A DNA stretch of 64,000 bases, from contig NZ_JASCTH010000015.1 in NCBI RefSeq assembly GCF_030009775.1, positions 26,405 to 90,404 on the forward strand. The letters run 5' to 3'. Shown one piece after another: positions 52,670 to 61,891 of this stretch. The position numbers and the translations under genes were made by a program. Under the pieces are notes generated by a model that had not been told where the DNA came from, did no database searches, and was given only the letters and a program-made list of their open reading frames with translations. Each line of letters starts with the position of its first letter. Position 1 is the stretch's first letter. This DNA comes from Actinoplanes sandaracinus (GTDB lineage: Bacteria > Actinomycetota > Actinomycetes > Mycobacteriales > Micromonosporaceae).

Positions 52670-52875
52670 AGCCGTAGCCCAGCCACGTAACGAGCAACCC
52701 CAAAGGCCCCACGGCTACGGCTCGCCCGGCAGGCCACCACCCAGCCGTCGCCCAGCCACCCAACCAACAATCCCAAAGACACCACACCTACGGCTTGGCC
52801 GGCCGGTCGCTACCCAGCCGTCGGCCGGCCACGCCACGGGCGAGCCCAAAGACCGCGCAGCTACGGCTCGGCTGG
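52670..52875. repeat. 73-bp degenerate tandem repeat, nearly three copies
   Basis: The anchor CTACGGCT recurs at 52715, 52788 and 52861, exactly 73 bp apart, with CCCAAAG and CCAGCCGTCG at matching offsets. The copies differ at many sites, so this is an older array. The stretch from 52876 to 53089 is G-rich low-complexity sequence with no gene seen. Confidence 0.8.
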
Positions 52876-53089
52876 GAGCTGCCGCCGCAACGTGGGCGGC
52901 TGAGAGCGGGATGGGGTGGGGTGGAGGCCATCGGGGGTGGGGCGGGCAGCGGGTGTGCCCGGGTGGCGCGCCGTGGTCCGGAGTGGCCGCCGTGGCGCGG
53001 GGTGGGGCGGGACGGTCGTCGTTGCGGTTGTTGGGCGGGCTGGCCGTACGAGATGAGGGTTGGTTCGATGCCGGGATGACGGTGAGTGA

Positions 53090-53731
53090 TCAGTCGCGGC
53101 GGATGAGGCCTCGCTCGATGGCGGTGGCGACGGCCGCGGCGCGGTCGCGGACCCCGAGTTTGGCGTAGGCGTGCAGCAGGTGCGTCTTGACCGTCGCTTC
53201 GCTGATGAAGAGGCGCCGCGCGGTCTCGCGGTTGCCGCAGCCGCGGGCGGTGAGGGTGAGGACTTCGAGTTCACGCTGGCTGAGCGGTTCCTTGGCGGGT
53301 GAGCGGAGCTGGCCGATGAGGCGGCCGGCGACGGCCGGGGAGAGGACGGATTCGCCGCGGTGGGCGGCGAGGACGGCGCGGAAGAGTTCCTCGCGCGGGG
53401 TGTCCTTGAGGAGGTAGCCGGTGGCGCCGGCCTTGATCGCGGGGAGTACGTCACTGTCGGTGTCGTAGGTGGTGAGGACGAGCACGCGGGCCGCGGCGCC
53501 GCGCGCCTTGAGCTCGCGGATGGTGGTGACGCCGTCCATGACCGGCATGCGCAGGTCCATCAGGACCACGTCGGGGCTGACCGCGTCGGTGACGGCGAGG
53601 GCTTCGCGGCCGTCGCCGGCTTCGCCGAGGACGGTGAACCGGTCGTCGCCGGCGAACATGCCGCGCAGGCCGTCCCGGACCACCGGATGATCATCGACGA
53701 TGACCAGTTTGATCACCTGCTGTCCGCTCAT
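53090..53731 (-). CDS. NarL/LuxR-family response regulator
   Basis: The 213-aa protein has a receiver domain (LVIVDDHPVVRDGLRG, phospho-acceptor in VVLMDLRMPVMDG, Lys in GYLLKDTPREEL) and a LuxR helix-turn-helix (LSQRELEVLTLTARGCGNRE, SEATVKTHLLHAYAKLG). It pairs with the kinase gene, whose stop overlaps its ATG (ATGA). Fourth gene of the ABC exporter operon. Confidence 0.95.
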   Translation of the reverse strand: MSGQQVIKLVIVDDHPVVRDGLRGMFAGDDRFTVLGEAGDGREALAVTDAVSPDVVLMDLRMPVMDGVTTIRELKARGAAARVLVLTTYDTDSDVLPAIKAGATGYLLKDTPREELFRAVLAAHRGESVLSPAVAGRLIGQLRSPAKEPLSQRELEVLTLTARGCGNRETARRLFISEATVKTHLLHAYAKLGVRDRAAAVATAIERGLIRRD

Positions 53732-54996
53732 GCCGCTCCCCCGATCGCGATGGCGGGCACGCACGCGGAGATCGCGGTGCCGGCGCCCGGTTCCGACTCG
53801 ACCTCCAGGGTTCCGGCGATGCGGTTGAGGCGTTCCCGCATCGCTCGCAGGCCGAAGCCGCCCTCGTCGGTGAGCTCGCGCGGGGCGTCCGGATCGAAGC
53901 CGGCGCCGTCGTCGCGGACGTCGAGGGTGACCACGTCATCCATGTAGGACAGAGTCAGCCCGACCCTACCGGCGGCGGCGTGCTTGGCCACGTTGGCGAG
54001 GGCCTCCTGGGCGGTCCGCAGCAGCGTGGTCTCGATCTCGGGGAGCATCGGCCGTGCCATGCCGGTGACGGTGAGGTCGGCCCGGACGCCGTGCATGTCG
54101 GTCCAGCCGCGGACGACCTCGTCGAGTGCGTCGGAGAGGCGGCCCGCCTCCAGGGTCTGCGGGCGCAGCGCCTGCACCGAGCGCCGGGCCTCGCTGAGGC
54201 TCTCCCGGGCGAGGCGTTTCGCGGTGGCGAGGTGCCGGTCCCGTTCGGCGGAGTGGCCCTCGGCCGCTTCCAGCTGGGTGACGATGCCGGTGAGGCCCTG
54301 CGCGAGGACGTCGTGGATCTCGCCGGCCATCCGCTGCCGCTCGTGCAGGACGCCGGCCTCGTGGGCCTGGACCAGCAGTTGGGCGTGCAGCCCGGCGTTC
54401 TCCTGGAGGGCGGCGGCGAGTTTCGCGTTGGCCTCGGCGAGCCGGTCCATCCGGCGGGAGCGGAGGTTCGAGTCCGCCTCGGTCCGGAGGGCCACGAAGG
54501 TCATGATCCCCGCGATCAGCAGGTTGCAGAACAGGACGGCCAGGTAGATCACGGGCCCGTCCTCGTCGTTGACGAAGGTGTTCCGCCCGCCGACCTGCGA
54601 GAGGGCGTTGATGGCGGCGACCGGGAGCACCGCGACCATCGGCCACCTGCCGCGCACCGCGTAGCCGGCGAAGATGTAGCCGGTCCAGGTGAAGATGCCG
54701 AAGAGCGGGCTGCACAGGACGAGCAGGAGATTGAGGGCGAGCAGCCCGGCCAGGAAGATCAGCATCAGGCCGCGGCGCTCCTGCCAGGACGGGTGCATGT
54801 CGACCCACCAGGCGATCCAGAGGGCGGTCACGCAGGTGACCGCCAGGATCGTGGGGAGGTCCTCCCGGGGCAGGTCGTCGACGTCACGGGCGATCACGAC
54901 GACGAGCAGCGCGCTGGCCAGCGTCCCGTAGGAGAGCCAGGTGAGCCAGGGCTCCCGGGCCGTGGCCGGACCCTCCGTCGCCGCAGGCACACCCAT
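53728..54996 (-). CDS. NarL-type sensor histidine kinase
   Basis: The 422-aa protein has about six hydrophobic segments in the first 180 residues, a coiled segment (MDRLAEANAKLAAALQENAG), the HisKA_3 box MAGEIHDVLAQGLTGIV and an ATPase domain with DDGAGFDPD and GGFGLRAMRERL. There is almost no extracellular domain, so it may sense the membrane or the ABC exporter. I chose the ATG at 54996, with GGGAG 8 nt upstream. A GTG three codons earlier overlaps the permease stop. Confidence 0.93.
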   Translation of the reverse strand: MGVPAATEGPATAREPWLTWLSYGTLASALLVVVIARDVDDLPREDLPTILAVTCVTALWIAWWVDMHPSWQERRGLMLIFLAGLLALNLLLVLCSPLFGIFTWTGYIFAGYAVRGRWPMVAVLPVAAINALSQVGGRNTFVNDEDGPVIYLAVLFCNLLIAGIMTFVALRTEADSNLRSRRMDRLAEANAKLAAALQENAGLHAQLLVQAHEAGVLHERQRMAGEIHDVLAQGLTGIVTQLEAAEGHSAERDRHLATAKRLARESLSEARRSVQALRPQTLEAGRLSDALDEVVRGWTDMHGVRADLTVTGMARPMLPEIETTLLRTAQEALANVAKHAAAGRVGLTLSYMDDVVTLDVRDDGAGFDPDAPRELTDEGGFGLRAMRERLNRIAGTLEVESEPGAGTAISACVPAIAIGGAA

Positions 54997-55001
54997 CTCA
55001 C

Positions 55002-55751
55002 TCACTCCCAGCGGAAGAGCTTCACCGCGGCGGCGCCGCAGATGACCAGATATCCCACCAGCACGGTAATCGAGAGCAGACCCGGCGACTGTCCCAGAAG
55101 GCTGTCGGTGATCAGATCCTGGCCCGCGGCCAGTGGGGTGAAGTCGCCGATCCGCCGCAGCACCTCGGGCATCAGTTCGCGCGGCGCCCACAGCCCGGCG
55201 AAGAACATCAGCGGGAAGAAGAGGAAGGTGCCGATCGCGTTGGCGGTCTTCCCGTTCGACGCCACGGCGGACAGCAGCAGACCGAGGGAGAACGCCCCGG
55301 CGCAGTTGAGCAGGACGGCGAGCAGGAAGGTCAGCGGGGACTTCGGGAACGGCACGCCGAATCCCACGATGGCCACTGTGTACACCAGAATCGTGCAGAG
55401 CAGCACGATGACCAGGTTCATCGTCAGTTGCGCGCCGAGCAGAGTCCCGGGGTGCACCGGGGTGGTGGCGAGCCGTCGCAGGATCCCGCGCTCGCGGTAG
55501 GTCGCGAGCACCGACGGCAGGCCCTGCAATCCGATGATGCCGATGGCGAGACCGAGCGAGAGCCCGGCGTACAGGTCGATGACCCGGAGACCGCCGAGTT
55601 CCGGCGGCGCCTCCTGCATCGTCGGCACGTTGCCGAGGATCACCAGCAGCAGGACCGGGAAGAGGAGCGTGAAGAAGGCGTAGAGCGGGTCACGCAGGGA
55701 GATCCGCATCTCGGACAGGGTCAGCTTGGTGAAGACGGACATCTGGTTCAC
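55002..55751 (-). CDS. ABC-2 type exporter permease
   Basis: The 249-aa protein has six membrane segments in the ABC-2 pattern, with LSEMRISLRDPLYAFFTLLF at the N-terminus and FFAGLWAPRELMPEVLRRIG before the last pair. It forms a transporter with the ATPase encoded immediately upstream (ATGA overlap). Probable role is efflux of a drug or lipid-like compound. Confidence 0.93.
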   Translation of the reverse strand: MNQMSVFTKLTLSEMRISLRDPLYAFFTLLFPVLLLVILGNVPTMQEAPPELGGLRVIDLYAGLSLGLAIGIIGLQGLPSVLATYRERGILRRLATTPVHPGTLLGAQLTMNLVIVLLCTILVYTVAIVGFGVPFPKSPLTFLLAVLLNCAGAFSLGLLLSAVASNGKTANAIGTFLFFPLMFFAGLWAPRELMPEVLRRIGDFTPLAAGQDLITDSLLGQSPGLLSITVLVGYLVICGAAAVKLFRWE

Positions 55752-56641
55752 TCCCCGCGGGTCAGGTGGACGAAGGCGTCGTCGAGGGTGGCCTGCTCCA
55801 TGGTCAGCTCCGCGGCGATGATGCCGTTGCGGGCCAGCACGGAGACGACCGCGTGCAGCAGGTTGCCGTTGCCGACGATCTCGATCCGCTGACCCTGGCG
55901 GCGCAGCTCGCGCACCTCGGGCAGGACGGTGAGCAGCTCGTCGTCGATCGGGGTGGACGGCCGGAAGCTGATCCGCTGTTCGTCGCCGGCCCGCTGGACC
56001 AGGCCGGCCGGGGTGTCCAGGGCGACGACCTCGCCCTTGTCGATCACCGCGACCCGGTCGCAGAGGCGCTCGGCCTCCTCCATGAAGTGGGTGACCAGCA
56101 GCAGGGTGACCCCGCGGTCGCGGATGCCGGAGATCAGGTCCCAGGTGTCCCGGCGGGCCTGCGGGTCGAGGCCGGTGGTCAGCTCGTCCAGGATGGCGAT
56201 CTCCGGGTTGCCGAGCAGGGCGAGCGCGATCGAGAGGCGCTGCTTCTGGCCGCCGGAGAGCTTGCCGTACCGGGCCTTGAGTTTGGGGGTCAGACCCAGG
56301 TCGTCGGCGAGTCTCCGCCAGTCGGCCGGGTCCGGGTAGAAGGCGCTGTACAGCTCCAGCGCCTCACGGACCGTGAGCTTGTCCTGGAGTTCGCTCTCCT
56401 GCAGCTGCACCCCGATGCGCGCCCGCAGCGTGGGGTCGCCGGCGGGACGGCCGAGGACGGTGATGGCGCCGGAGTCGGCGGTCCGCAGCCCGGAGATGCA
56501 CTCGACGGTGGTGGTCTTGCCGGCGCCGTTCGGCCCGAGGATCCCGAAGATCTCACCGGGCTCGACGGCGAACGAGACGTCCTTGACGGCGACGGTTCCG
56601 CCGTACCTCTTCGCTAGGTGTTCGACCTCGATGACTGGCAT
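55748..56641 (-). CDS. ABC exporter ATP-binding protein
   Basis: The 297-aa protein has Walker A GPNGAGKTT, signature LSGGQKQRL, Walker B AILDELTTGLDP and the H-loop VTHFMEEAERL. It is of the drug-resistance ATPase type (DrrA-like), with a C-terminal extension of about 80 residues. First gene of the operon with permease, kinase and regulator. The ATG at 56641 has only a weak ribosome site. Confidence 0.95.
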   Translation of the reverse strand: MPVIEVEHLAKRYGGTVAVKDVSFAVEPGEIFGILGPNGAGKTTTVECISGLRTADSGAITVLGRPAGDPTLRARIGVQLQESELQDKLTVREALELYSAFYPDPADWRRLADDLGLTPKLKARYGKLSGGQKQRLSIALALLGNPEIAILDELTTGLDPQARRDTWDLISGIRDRGVTLLLVTHFMEEAERLCDRVAVIDKGEVVALDTPAGLVQRAGDEQRISFRPSTPIDDELLTVLPEVRELRRQGQRIEIVGNGNLLHAVVSVLARNGIIAAELTMEQATLDDAFVHLTRGE

Positions 56642-56723
56642 GCGTCGATCGTCGCCCGCCGGACCCGCTGCCCGAATCGAACAGCGGGCGACCGTGGCGG
56701 TCCACCGATCGGTGGATGCCTGC

Positions 56724-57896
56724 CTACGCCACGTCCTCCGCCACCGGGGCCGGAGTACGGCGCAGGCCCGTGTAGACCGAGCCGATCTGCGCGGCCACCC
56801 GCTTCCACGAGTACGCCTGCCGGGCCCGGTCCAGCGCCGCGGTGGCGTAGGTGAACCGGCGCACCTTGTCGTTGACCAGCCGGCGCAGCGCACCGCCGAG
56901 CGCCCGCGGGTCCCGGGCCGGGACGAGGTCGCCGGTCAGGCCGTCGACCACCGTCTCGGTCAGCGCGCCGCTGGCCTGCCCCACGATCGGCACGCCGCAG
57001 GCCATCGCTTCGAGGGCGGACTGTTCCTCCCACGGTGTGGCGACCAGCAGGTCGGCGGAGCGGTACCAGCTCGGCATGTCGCGGTGCGGCACCGACCCGA
57101 CCAGCCGGAACCGGTCGGCGACCTTGAACTGCTCGGCCATCGACCGCAGCAGCCGTGCGCCCGGGTCGGCGGGGAGCTGCTCCGGCGACGGTCCGCCGAT
57201 CACCACCACTTCGGCGTCGGGGACGTACCGCATGGCCTGGATGACGTCGCCGAACCCCTTGCGCTCGACCAGCTTGCCGACGGACAGGATGCGGAAGCGG
57301 TCCGGGTCGCGCTGAACGGCCGGGCCGTCCGGGCTGAACCGTTCACTGTCGACGCCGGACGGGACGACGATGAGCCGGGCCCGTGGAACCCCGATGCGAA
57401 CGAGGCCCTGCACCTCTTCCTGGGTCTGTGCGACGACCCGGTCCACCGCCCGGCCGAGGGCCCGCTCGTAACCCGACCGGGACGGGCCGTACGCGGCCTC
57501 CCCGACCTCGCCGAGTTCGTGGAACGACTGCACGACCGGGATGCCGATCTGCTTGGCGGCGGTGACCGCCGCCAGGCCGCTGGTCCAGAAGTGGGCGTGC
57601 GCCACGTCCGGAACCCAGCCGTGACGCCACTGCTCGCCGAGCGCCCGGGCGAACTCGCCCATGTGCGGAAGCAGAAGGTCGGGTGGGAGCGGCCGGGCCG
57701 GGCCGGCGACGACATGGACCACGTGCACGCCGCTCGGGGTGACGACCACCTCGGCGACGTCCGGGTCCTCGCGGCGGGTGTAGACGCGCACGTCATGTCC
57801 CTGCTCGGCGAGAGCGGCCGACAGGTCCGCGAGATGCGCGTCCTGCTCGCCGACGCCGAGAGGACTGGCGTGTTCGGAGATCATCGCAATGTGCAC
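56724..57896 (-). CDS. GT4-family glycosyltransferase
   Basis: The 390-aa protein has the two-domain GT-B form with MISEHASPLGVGEQDAHL, VAHAHFWTSGLAA, VPSGVDSERFSPDG and the C-terminal EEQSALEAMACGVPIVG (E-x7-E pair). The donor sugar and acceptor are unknown. GT4 enzymes of this type in actinobacteria often build glycolipids. GGAGGAG lies 5 nt before the GTG start. Confidence 0.9.
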   Translation of the reverse strand: MHIAMISEHASPLGVGEQDAHLADLSAALAEQGHDVRVYTRREDPDVAEVVVTPSGVHVVHVVAGPARPLPPDLLLPHMGEFARALGEQWRHGWVPDVAHAHFWTSGLAAVTAAKQIGIPVVQSFHELGEVGEAAYGPSRSGYERALGRAVDRVVAQTQEEVQGLVRIGVPRARLIVVPSGVDSERFSPDGPAVQRDPDRFRILSVGKLVERKGFGDVIQAMRYVPDAEVVVIGGPSPEQLPADPGARLLRSMAEQFKVADRFRLVGSVPHRDMPSWYRSADLLVATPWEEQSALEAMACGVPIVGQASGALTETVVDGLTGDLVPARDPRALGGALRRLVNDKVRRFTYATAALDRARQAYSWKRVAAQIGSVYTGLRRTPAPVAEDVA

Positions 57897-58009
57897 GGGG
57901 TCTCCTCCAGCAAGCCGGGTGTGGGATACGCGGAGCCAATGCCCGACAGCTCAGGGCGTAAACATGGCCCGCTCGTTACAGAGCTCGTGAGCAGGGTAAA
58001 CCGACCCCC

Positions 58010-58447
58010 GTGGCTATCGTGTCCAGAACCGTTCAGGCACCACCCGACCGGGTCTTCGCCGTCCTCGCCGACGGCTGGAGCTACAGCGACTGGGTGGTCG
58101 GCACCGTACACATCCGCGACGTCGAGAAGGACTGGCCGGCGCCAGGCTCGAAACTGCACCACAAGGCCGGGCCCTGGCCGGTGTCGCTGCACGATTCGTC
58201 GACCGTTCTAGTCTGCGCGCCCGGCCGGCACCTGAAGCTGAAAGCCGGGTTGTGGCCGCTGGGCGCGGCCGAGGTCGACATCCGGCTCACCCCGCTCGAC
58301 AACGGCTCGACCCGGGTGGTGATCGAGGAGCAGTTCACCGACGGCCCGCTGCTGCTGCTCCGCAACAAACTCAACGACCTGGTGCTGCACCGGCGCAACG
58401 TGGAGACGCTGCGCCGGCTCGCGGACATCGCCGAACGTCAGGGGTAG
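58010..58447 (+). CDS. SRPBCC-family protein
   Basis: The 145-aa protein has the START-like layout: TVQAPPDRVFAVLADGWSYS at the N-terminus, a beta-rich middle with LTPLDNGSTRVVIEEQF, and a long C-terminal helix (LNDLVLHRRNVETLRRLADI). It would bind a hydrophobic ligand. The 3' end overlaps the convergent FAD oxidoreductase gene by 10 bp. Start at GTG 58010, without a clear ribosome site. Confidence 0.82.
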   Translation: MAIVSRTVQAPPDRVFAVLADGWSYSDWVVGTVHIRDVEKDWPAPGSKLHHKAGPWPVSLHDSSTVLVCAPGRHLKLKAGLWPLGAAEVDIRLTPLDNGSTRVVIEEQFTDGPLLLLRNKLNDLVLHRRNVETLRRLADIAERQG

Positions 58448-60018
58448 ATCGCCCGGTTCGCGCCGTTGATCACGGCGCGGTAGAGGTCACCGGTCAGCCC
58501 GCGGTCACGGGCCAGCGCGGCCCGTGCCGCGTTGGCCCCCGGCGCCCCGTGCACGCCACCGCCCGGATGGGCCGACGCGCTGCCCAGATAGAGCCGGTCC
58601 ACCGGGGTGTCCGGCCGCCCGATCCCGGGGATCGGGCGCAGGAAGAGCTGCTGGAACGCGGCCGCGGTGCCGCCGCCCAGCGCACCGCCGACCAGGGACG
58701 GGTTCTCCCGCTCCATGTCACCCGGGGCGAACACGTGCCGCCCCACCACCTCGCCGCGGAAGCCGGGCGCGTACTCCTCGACGACCGACTCCATCCGCTC
58801 CACGTGCGCGGCGATCTCGTCGGCGTGCCAGGACGGGCGGTGCGGCAGATGGGTGTACGCCCACACCGACTCGGTCCCGGCCGGCGACCGCGTCGGGTCG
58901 GTCGTGGTCATCTGCCCGAACAGCAGGAACGGGTTCTCGGGAACCTCGTCCGAGGCCAGGTGGGCGGAGTATCGGGTGAGCCCGTTGAGGTCGGCGCCGA
59001 AGTGCACGGTGCCGGCGCGGGACGCCGCCGGGTTGCGCCACGGCACCGGCGTCCGCAGAGCCCAGTCGACCTTCACGGTCGCCCCGTCCCAGCGGAAGTG
59101 CTGAAGGTCCTCGACCAGCCGCGACGGCAGCCACCGCTCGCCGACCAGGTCGAGGAAGAGCGCGGGCGCCGGAACGTCGGCGATCACCGCCCGCCGGGCA
59201 CGCCAGTCCCGGCCGTCCGCGGTCCGCACGCCCATCGCCCGCCCCCGGGCCACCAGAACCCGGGTCACCGGAGCCCGGTAGACGATCTCGCCGCCTTTCG
59301 ACTCCAGCCGCCTGACCAGCGCCGAGGTGATCTCCTGGGCGCCTCCGACCGGCGCCGGCCAGCCGACCTCCTGGCCGAGCATGGCCAGCAGCCATCCGTA
59401 GACGCCACCGCCGGCCTCCTCCGGTGACAGATCGGTGTGCAGTGCGCAGCCGGCCAGCGCCAGGGCCGCGCCCTCGCCGTCGAACATCTCCGAGCCCAGC
59501 TCGCGCACTGACAGCACCAGGCGGCGGGACAGGCGCAGCGCACCGGCCACCCGCAGTTCCCGCACCAGGCCGAGCCCGTGACGCACCGGAGGGAACGGGG
59601 TGAACAGGGTGTCCAGCATCCGGTCGGAGACGGAACGCCATTCCGCGTACGCGGTGCGCCAGCGGTCGCCGTCGCCCGGCGCGAACTGCTCCATCGACTC
59701 CGCGGTCCGGTCCAGGTCGCGGCTGACGGTCGCGGCCCGCCCGTCCGGCATCAGGTGGGTGAACACGTCCGGCGCGTGCGCCCACCGCAGATCGAGGTCC
59801 AGCGACTTCATCACCGGGGAGGCGTACCCCAGCGGGTAGAAGGCGCTGAACAGGTCGGACAGGTAGCCCGGGGCAGTGATTGCGCCGGAGCGCACCGCCC
59901 CGCCGGGATGCGGGGTGGCCTCCAGCACCCGGACGGTCCATCCTTGGTCGGCGAGCTTGTTCGCCGCGACCAGGCCGTTGTGACCGGCCCCGACGACGAT
60001 GGCGTCCACGGTGTCCAC
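58438..60018 (-). CDS. FAD-dependent oxidoreductase, phytoene desaturase/PYROXD2-like
   Basis: The 526-aa protein has the N-terminal dinucleotide motif AIVVGAGHNGLVAANKLA, ATPHPGGAVRSG, and the C-terminal FAD-binding LYLGSASAHPGGGVHGAPGA. This is the carotenoid-desaturase-like amine oxidase fold. No carotenoid genes are nearby, so a different substrate is likely. Its neighbours are convergent SRPBCC and divergent YihY genes. Confidence 0.88.
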   Translation of the reverse strand: MDTVDAIVVGAGHNGLVAANKLADQGWTVRVLEATPHPGGAVRSGAITAPGYLSDLFSAFYPLGYASPVMKSLDLDLRWAHAPDVFTHLMPDGRAATVSRDLDRTAESMEQFAPGDGDRWRTAYAEWRSVSDRMLDTLFTPFPPVRHGLGLVRELRVAGALRLSRRLVLSVRELGSEMFDGEGAALALAGCALHTDLSPEEAGGGVYGWLLAMLGQEVGWPAPVGGAQEITSALVRRLESKGGEIVYRAPVTRVLVARGRAMGVRTADGRDWRARRAVIADVPAPALFLDLVGERWLPSRLVEDLQHFRWDGATVKVDWALRTPVPWRNPAASRAGTVHFGADLNGLTRYSAHLASDEVPENPFLLFGQMTTTDPTRSPAGTESVWAYTHLPHRPSWHADEIAAHVERMESVVEEYAPGFRGEVVGRHVFAPGDMERENPSLVGGALGGGTAAAFQQLFLRPIPGIGRPDTPVDRLYLGSASAHPGGGVHGAPGANAARAALARDRGLTGDLYRAVINGANRAIYP

Positions 60019-60073
60019 ATCGCGACGCTACCCACTGACGTTTGCCGCAAACCGGGGACGGGCACTGGCGGGC

Positions 60074-61027
60074 ATGACCGTCGGGGCGGTGCCGGCCAAG
60101 ATCCGGCAGTTGAGGTGGCGTACCTGGCGCGGGGTGCTGTGGCGCAGCATCGTCGGCTACTGGGACGACGACTGTTCCGACTATGCGGCGGCGCTGACGT
60201 ACCAGGCCGTCACCGCGTTCATCCCGTCCCTCGTCGTGATCGTCTCGCTGATCAACCTGGTCACCGACGGCACCACCGTGATCGACACGACCGTCGGGAT
60301 TCTGCGTGATCTCGGGCTCGGCTCGGTCGTCGGCAACGAGAGCCTGCTCGCGGTCGTCGACGCGCTGCTGGTCCGCCAGGACTCGGCCAAGGTGCTGTTC
60401 GGCTTCGGCCTGGCACTGGCCATCTGGTCGGCCTCCGGCTTCGTGGGTGTCTTCACCCGCGCCTCGAACCGCATCTACAGCGTCCGCGAGGGCCGCCGCT
60501 GGTGGACGCTCCAGTGGCTGGAGATCGCGCTGGCCACGGTGGCACTGGTGCTGCTGGCCGTCGCCGGCGCCGGACTGGTGATCAGCGGTCCGCTGGTCGA
60601 CGCGGTCGGTGACGCCCTCGGCGCCGGCGAGACCGCCCGCTGGATCTGGTCGGTGGGCCGCTGGCCGGTTCTCGTCGCCATCGCGATCATGCTGCTGTCG
60701 CTGCTGTTCTGGATCGCCCCGAACGTCCAGCAGCCCCGGTTCCGCTGGCTCACCGTGGGCGGCGCGGTCTCGCTCGTCGTGTGGGCCGTGGTCTCCTTCG
60801 GTTTCGGGCTGTACGTCGCCAACTTCGGCTCCTACGACCGCACCTACGGCAGCCTCGGCGCGATCATGGCGTTCCTGATCTGGGTCTACCTCTCCAACAT
60901 CGCCCTCCTGCTCGGTGTCGAGGTCAACGCCGAGGTTCAGCGCGGCCGGCTGCGCCAGGCCGGCGACCGGGATCCGGAAACACCGCTGGCCCCGCGTTTA
61001 GCCCCGGACGACCCGGGCACCCCTTGA
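60074..61027 (+). CDS. YihY/BrkB-family membrane protein
   Basis: The 317-aa protein has six hydrophobic segments and the family blocks AAALTYQAVTAFIPSLVV, YSVREGRRWWTL and GAIMAFLIWVYLSNIALLLG. The family was once called RNase BN, but it is an integral membrane protein of uncertain function. The C-terminal tail is polar. Start at ATG 60074. Divergent from the FAD oxidoreductase. Confidence 0.92.
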   Translation: MTVGAVPAKIRQLRWRTWRGVLWRSIVGYWDDDCSDYAAALTYQAVTAFIPSLVVIVSLINLVTDGTTVIDTTVGILRDLGLGSVVGNESLLAVVDALLVRQDSAKVLFGFGLALAIWSASGFVGVFTRASNRIYSVREGRRWWTLQWLEIALATVALVLLAVAGAGLVISGPLVDAVGDALGAGETARWIWSVGRWPVLVAIAIMLLSLLFWIAPNVQQPRFRWLTVGGAVSLVVWAVVSFGFGLYVANFGSYDRTYGSLGAIMAFLIWVYLSNIALLLGVEVNAEVQRGRLRQAGDRDPETPLAPRLAPDDPGTP

Positions 61028-61103
61028 GGCGAGGCACTCCAGAACGTCGCCCGGGCGTGCTGAGGAACATCGCACGCCGGGGAGCAAGTGAAGGGAGAAA
61101 TGC

Positions 61104-61568
61104 GTGAGCACGGTCACCGAGTTTGTTGACGTCAACGTCCCGGTTCGCACCGCCTACAACCAGTGGACCCAGTTCGAAGAGTTCCCCCGGTTCATGGAGG
61201 GTGTCAGCGAGATCCGGCAGCTCGACGACACCCACACGCACTGGAAGACCGAGATCGCCGGCGTCAAGCGCGAGTTCGACGCCGAGATCACCGAGCAGTT
61301 GCCCGACGAGCGGGTGGCCTGGCACGCGACCGGCGGCGAGAAGCAGGCCGGCGTGGTCACGTTCCACCGCATCGACGACACCCACACCCGGGTCACCGTC
61401 CAGATGGACTTCGACCCGCAGGGCATCGTCGAGACGGCCGGCGACAAGCTCGGCATCATCGACCGCAAGGTCAAGGGCGACATGCACCGGTTCAAGGAGT
61501 TCATCGAGAGCCGCGGCGGCATCGAGACCGGCGCCTGGCGCGGCCAGGTGGACCGGCCCGGCGCCTGA
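61104..61568 (+). CDS. SRPBCC-family (cyclase/dehydrase-like) protein
   Basis: The 154-aa protein starts STVTEFVDVNVPVRTAYNQW and has the block FMEGVSEIRQLDDTHTHWKT, with a long C-terminal helix (DRKVKGDMHRFKEFIESRGG). This is a common actinobacterial stress-linked SRPBCC type. GGGAG lies 6 nt before the GTG. A strong terminator follows. Confidence 0.9.
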   Translation: MSTVTEFVDVNVPVRTAYNQWTQFEEFPRFMEGVSEIRQLDDTHTHWKTEIAGVKREFDAEITEQLPDERVAWHATGGEKQAGVVTFHRIDDTHTRVTVQMDFDPQGIVETAGDKLGIIDRKVKGDMHRFKEFIESRGGIETGAWRGQVDRPGA

Positions 61569-61583
61569 TCACCCGGCTCTGCG

Positions 61584-61607
61584 AACGGCCGCCTTCGGGC
61601 GGCCGTT
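61584..61607 (+). terminator. UUCG-loop terminator of the SRPBCC gene
   Basis: A 10-bp perfect stem (61584-61593 with 61598-61607) closes a TTCG tetraloop 15 nt past the stop, followed by TCC. Confidence 0.8.
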
Positions 61608-61703
61608 TCCGCATTCCCGGCGGGCTGCCGCGTTCCCGGGCGGTCGTTCTCCCGCGGGCCGTCCGGTGCGTTTTCCCCGGCCTCTGCCGGGTATCGGTCC
61701 GGT

Positions 61704-61889
61704 ATGACGGATTCTCCCAGCGATGAAGCGTGGCGCGACGAGGAGCGGCTTCCGCTCAGCGAACTGAACAAGGCGATGGCCACATCGGACATCGACGGCC
61801 AGAACGATCTCACCGACAACGACTCCGGCCAGGAGCCGCCCACGGCGGATCAGCGCCCGAGCACGACAGGGCCGACCGGACCCCATTAA
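61704..61889 (+). CDS. Small acidic hypothetical protein
   Basis: The 61-aa protein is polar, acidic and probably disordered (SPSDEAWRDEERLPLSELNK, then Asp/Gln/Pro-rich). No ribosome site or family is clear. It is placed tail-to-tail with the gene at 61892, with only 2 bp between stops, so it could be a spurious frame. Confidence 0.4.
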   Translation: MTDSPSDEAWRDEERLPLSELNKAMATSDIDGQNDLTDNDSGQEPPTADQRPSTTGPTGPH

Positions 61890-61891
61890 CC

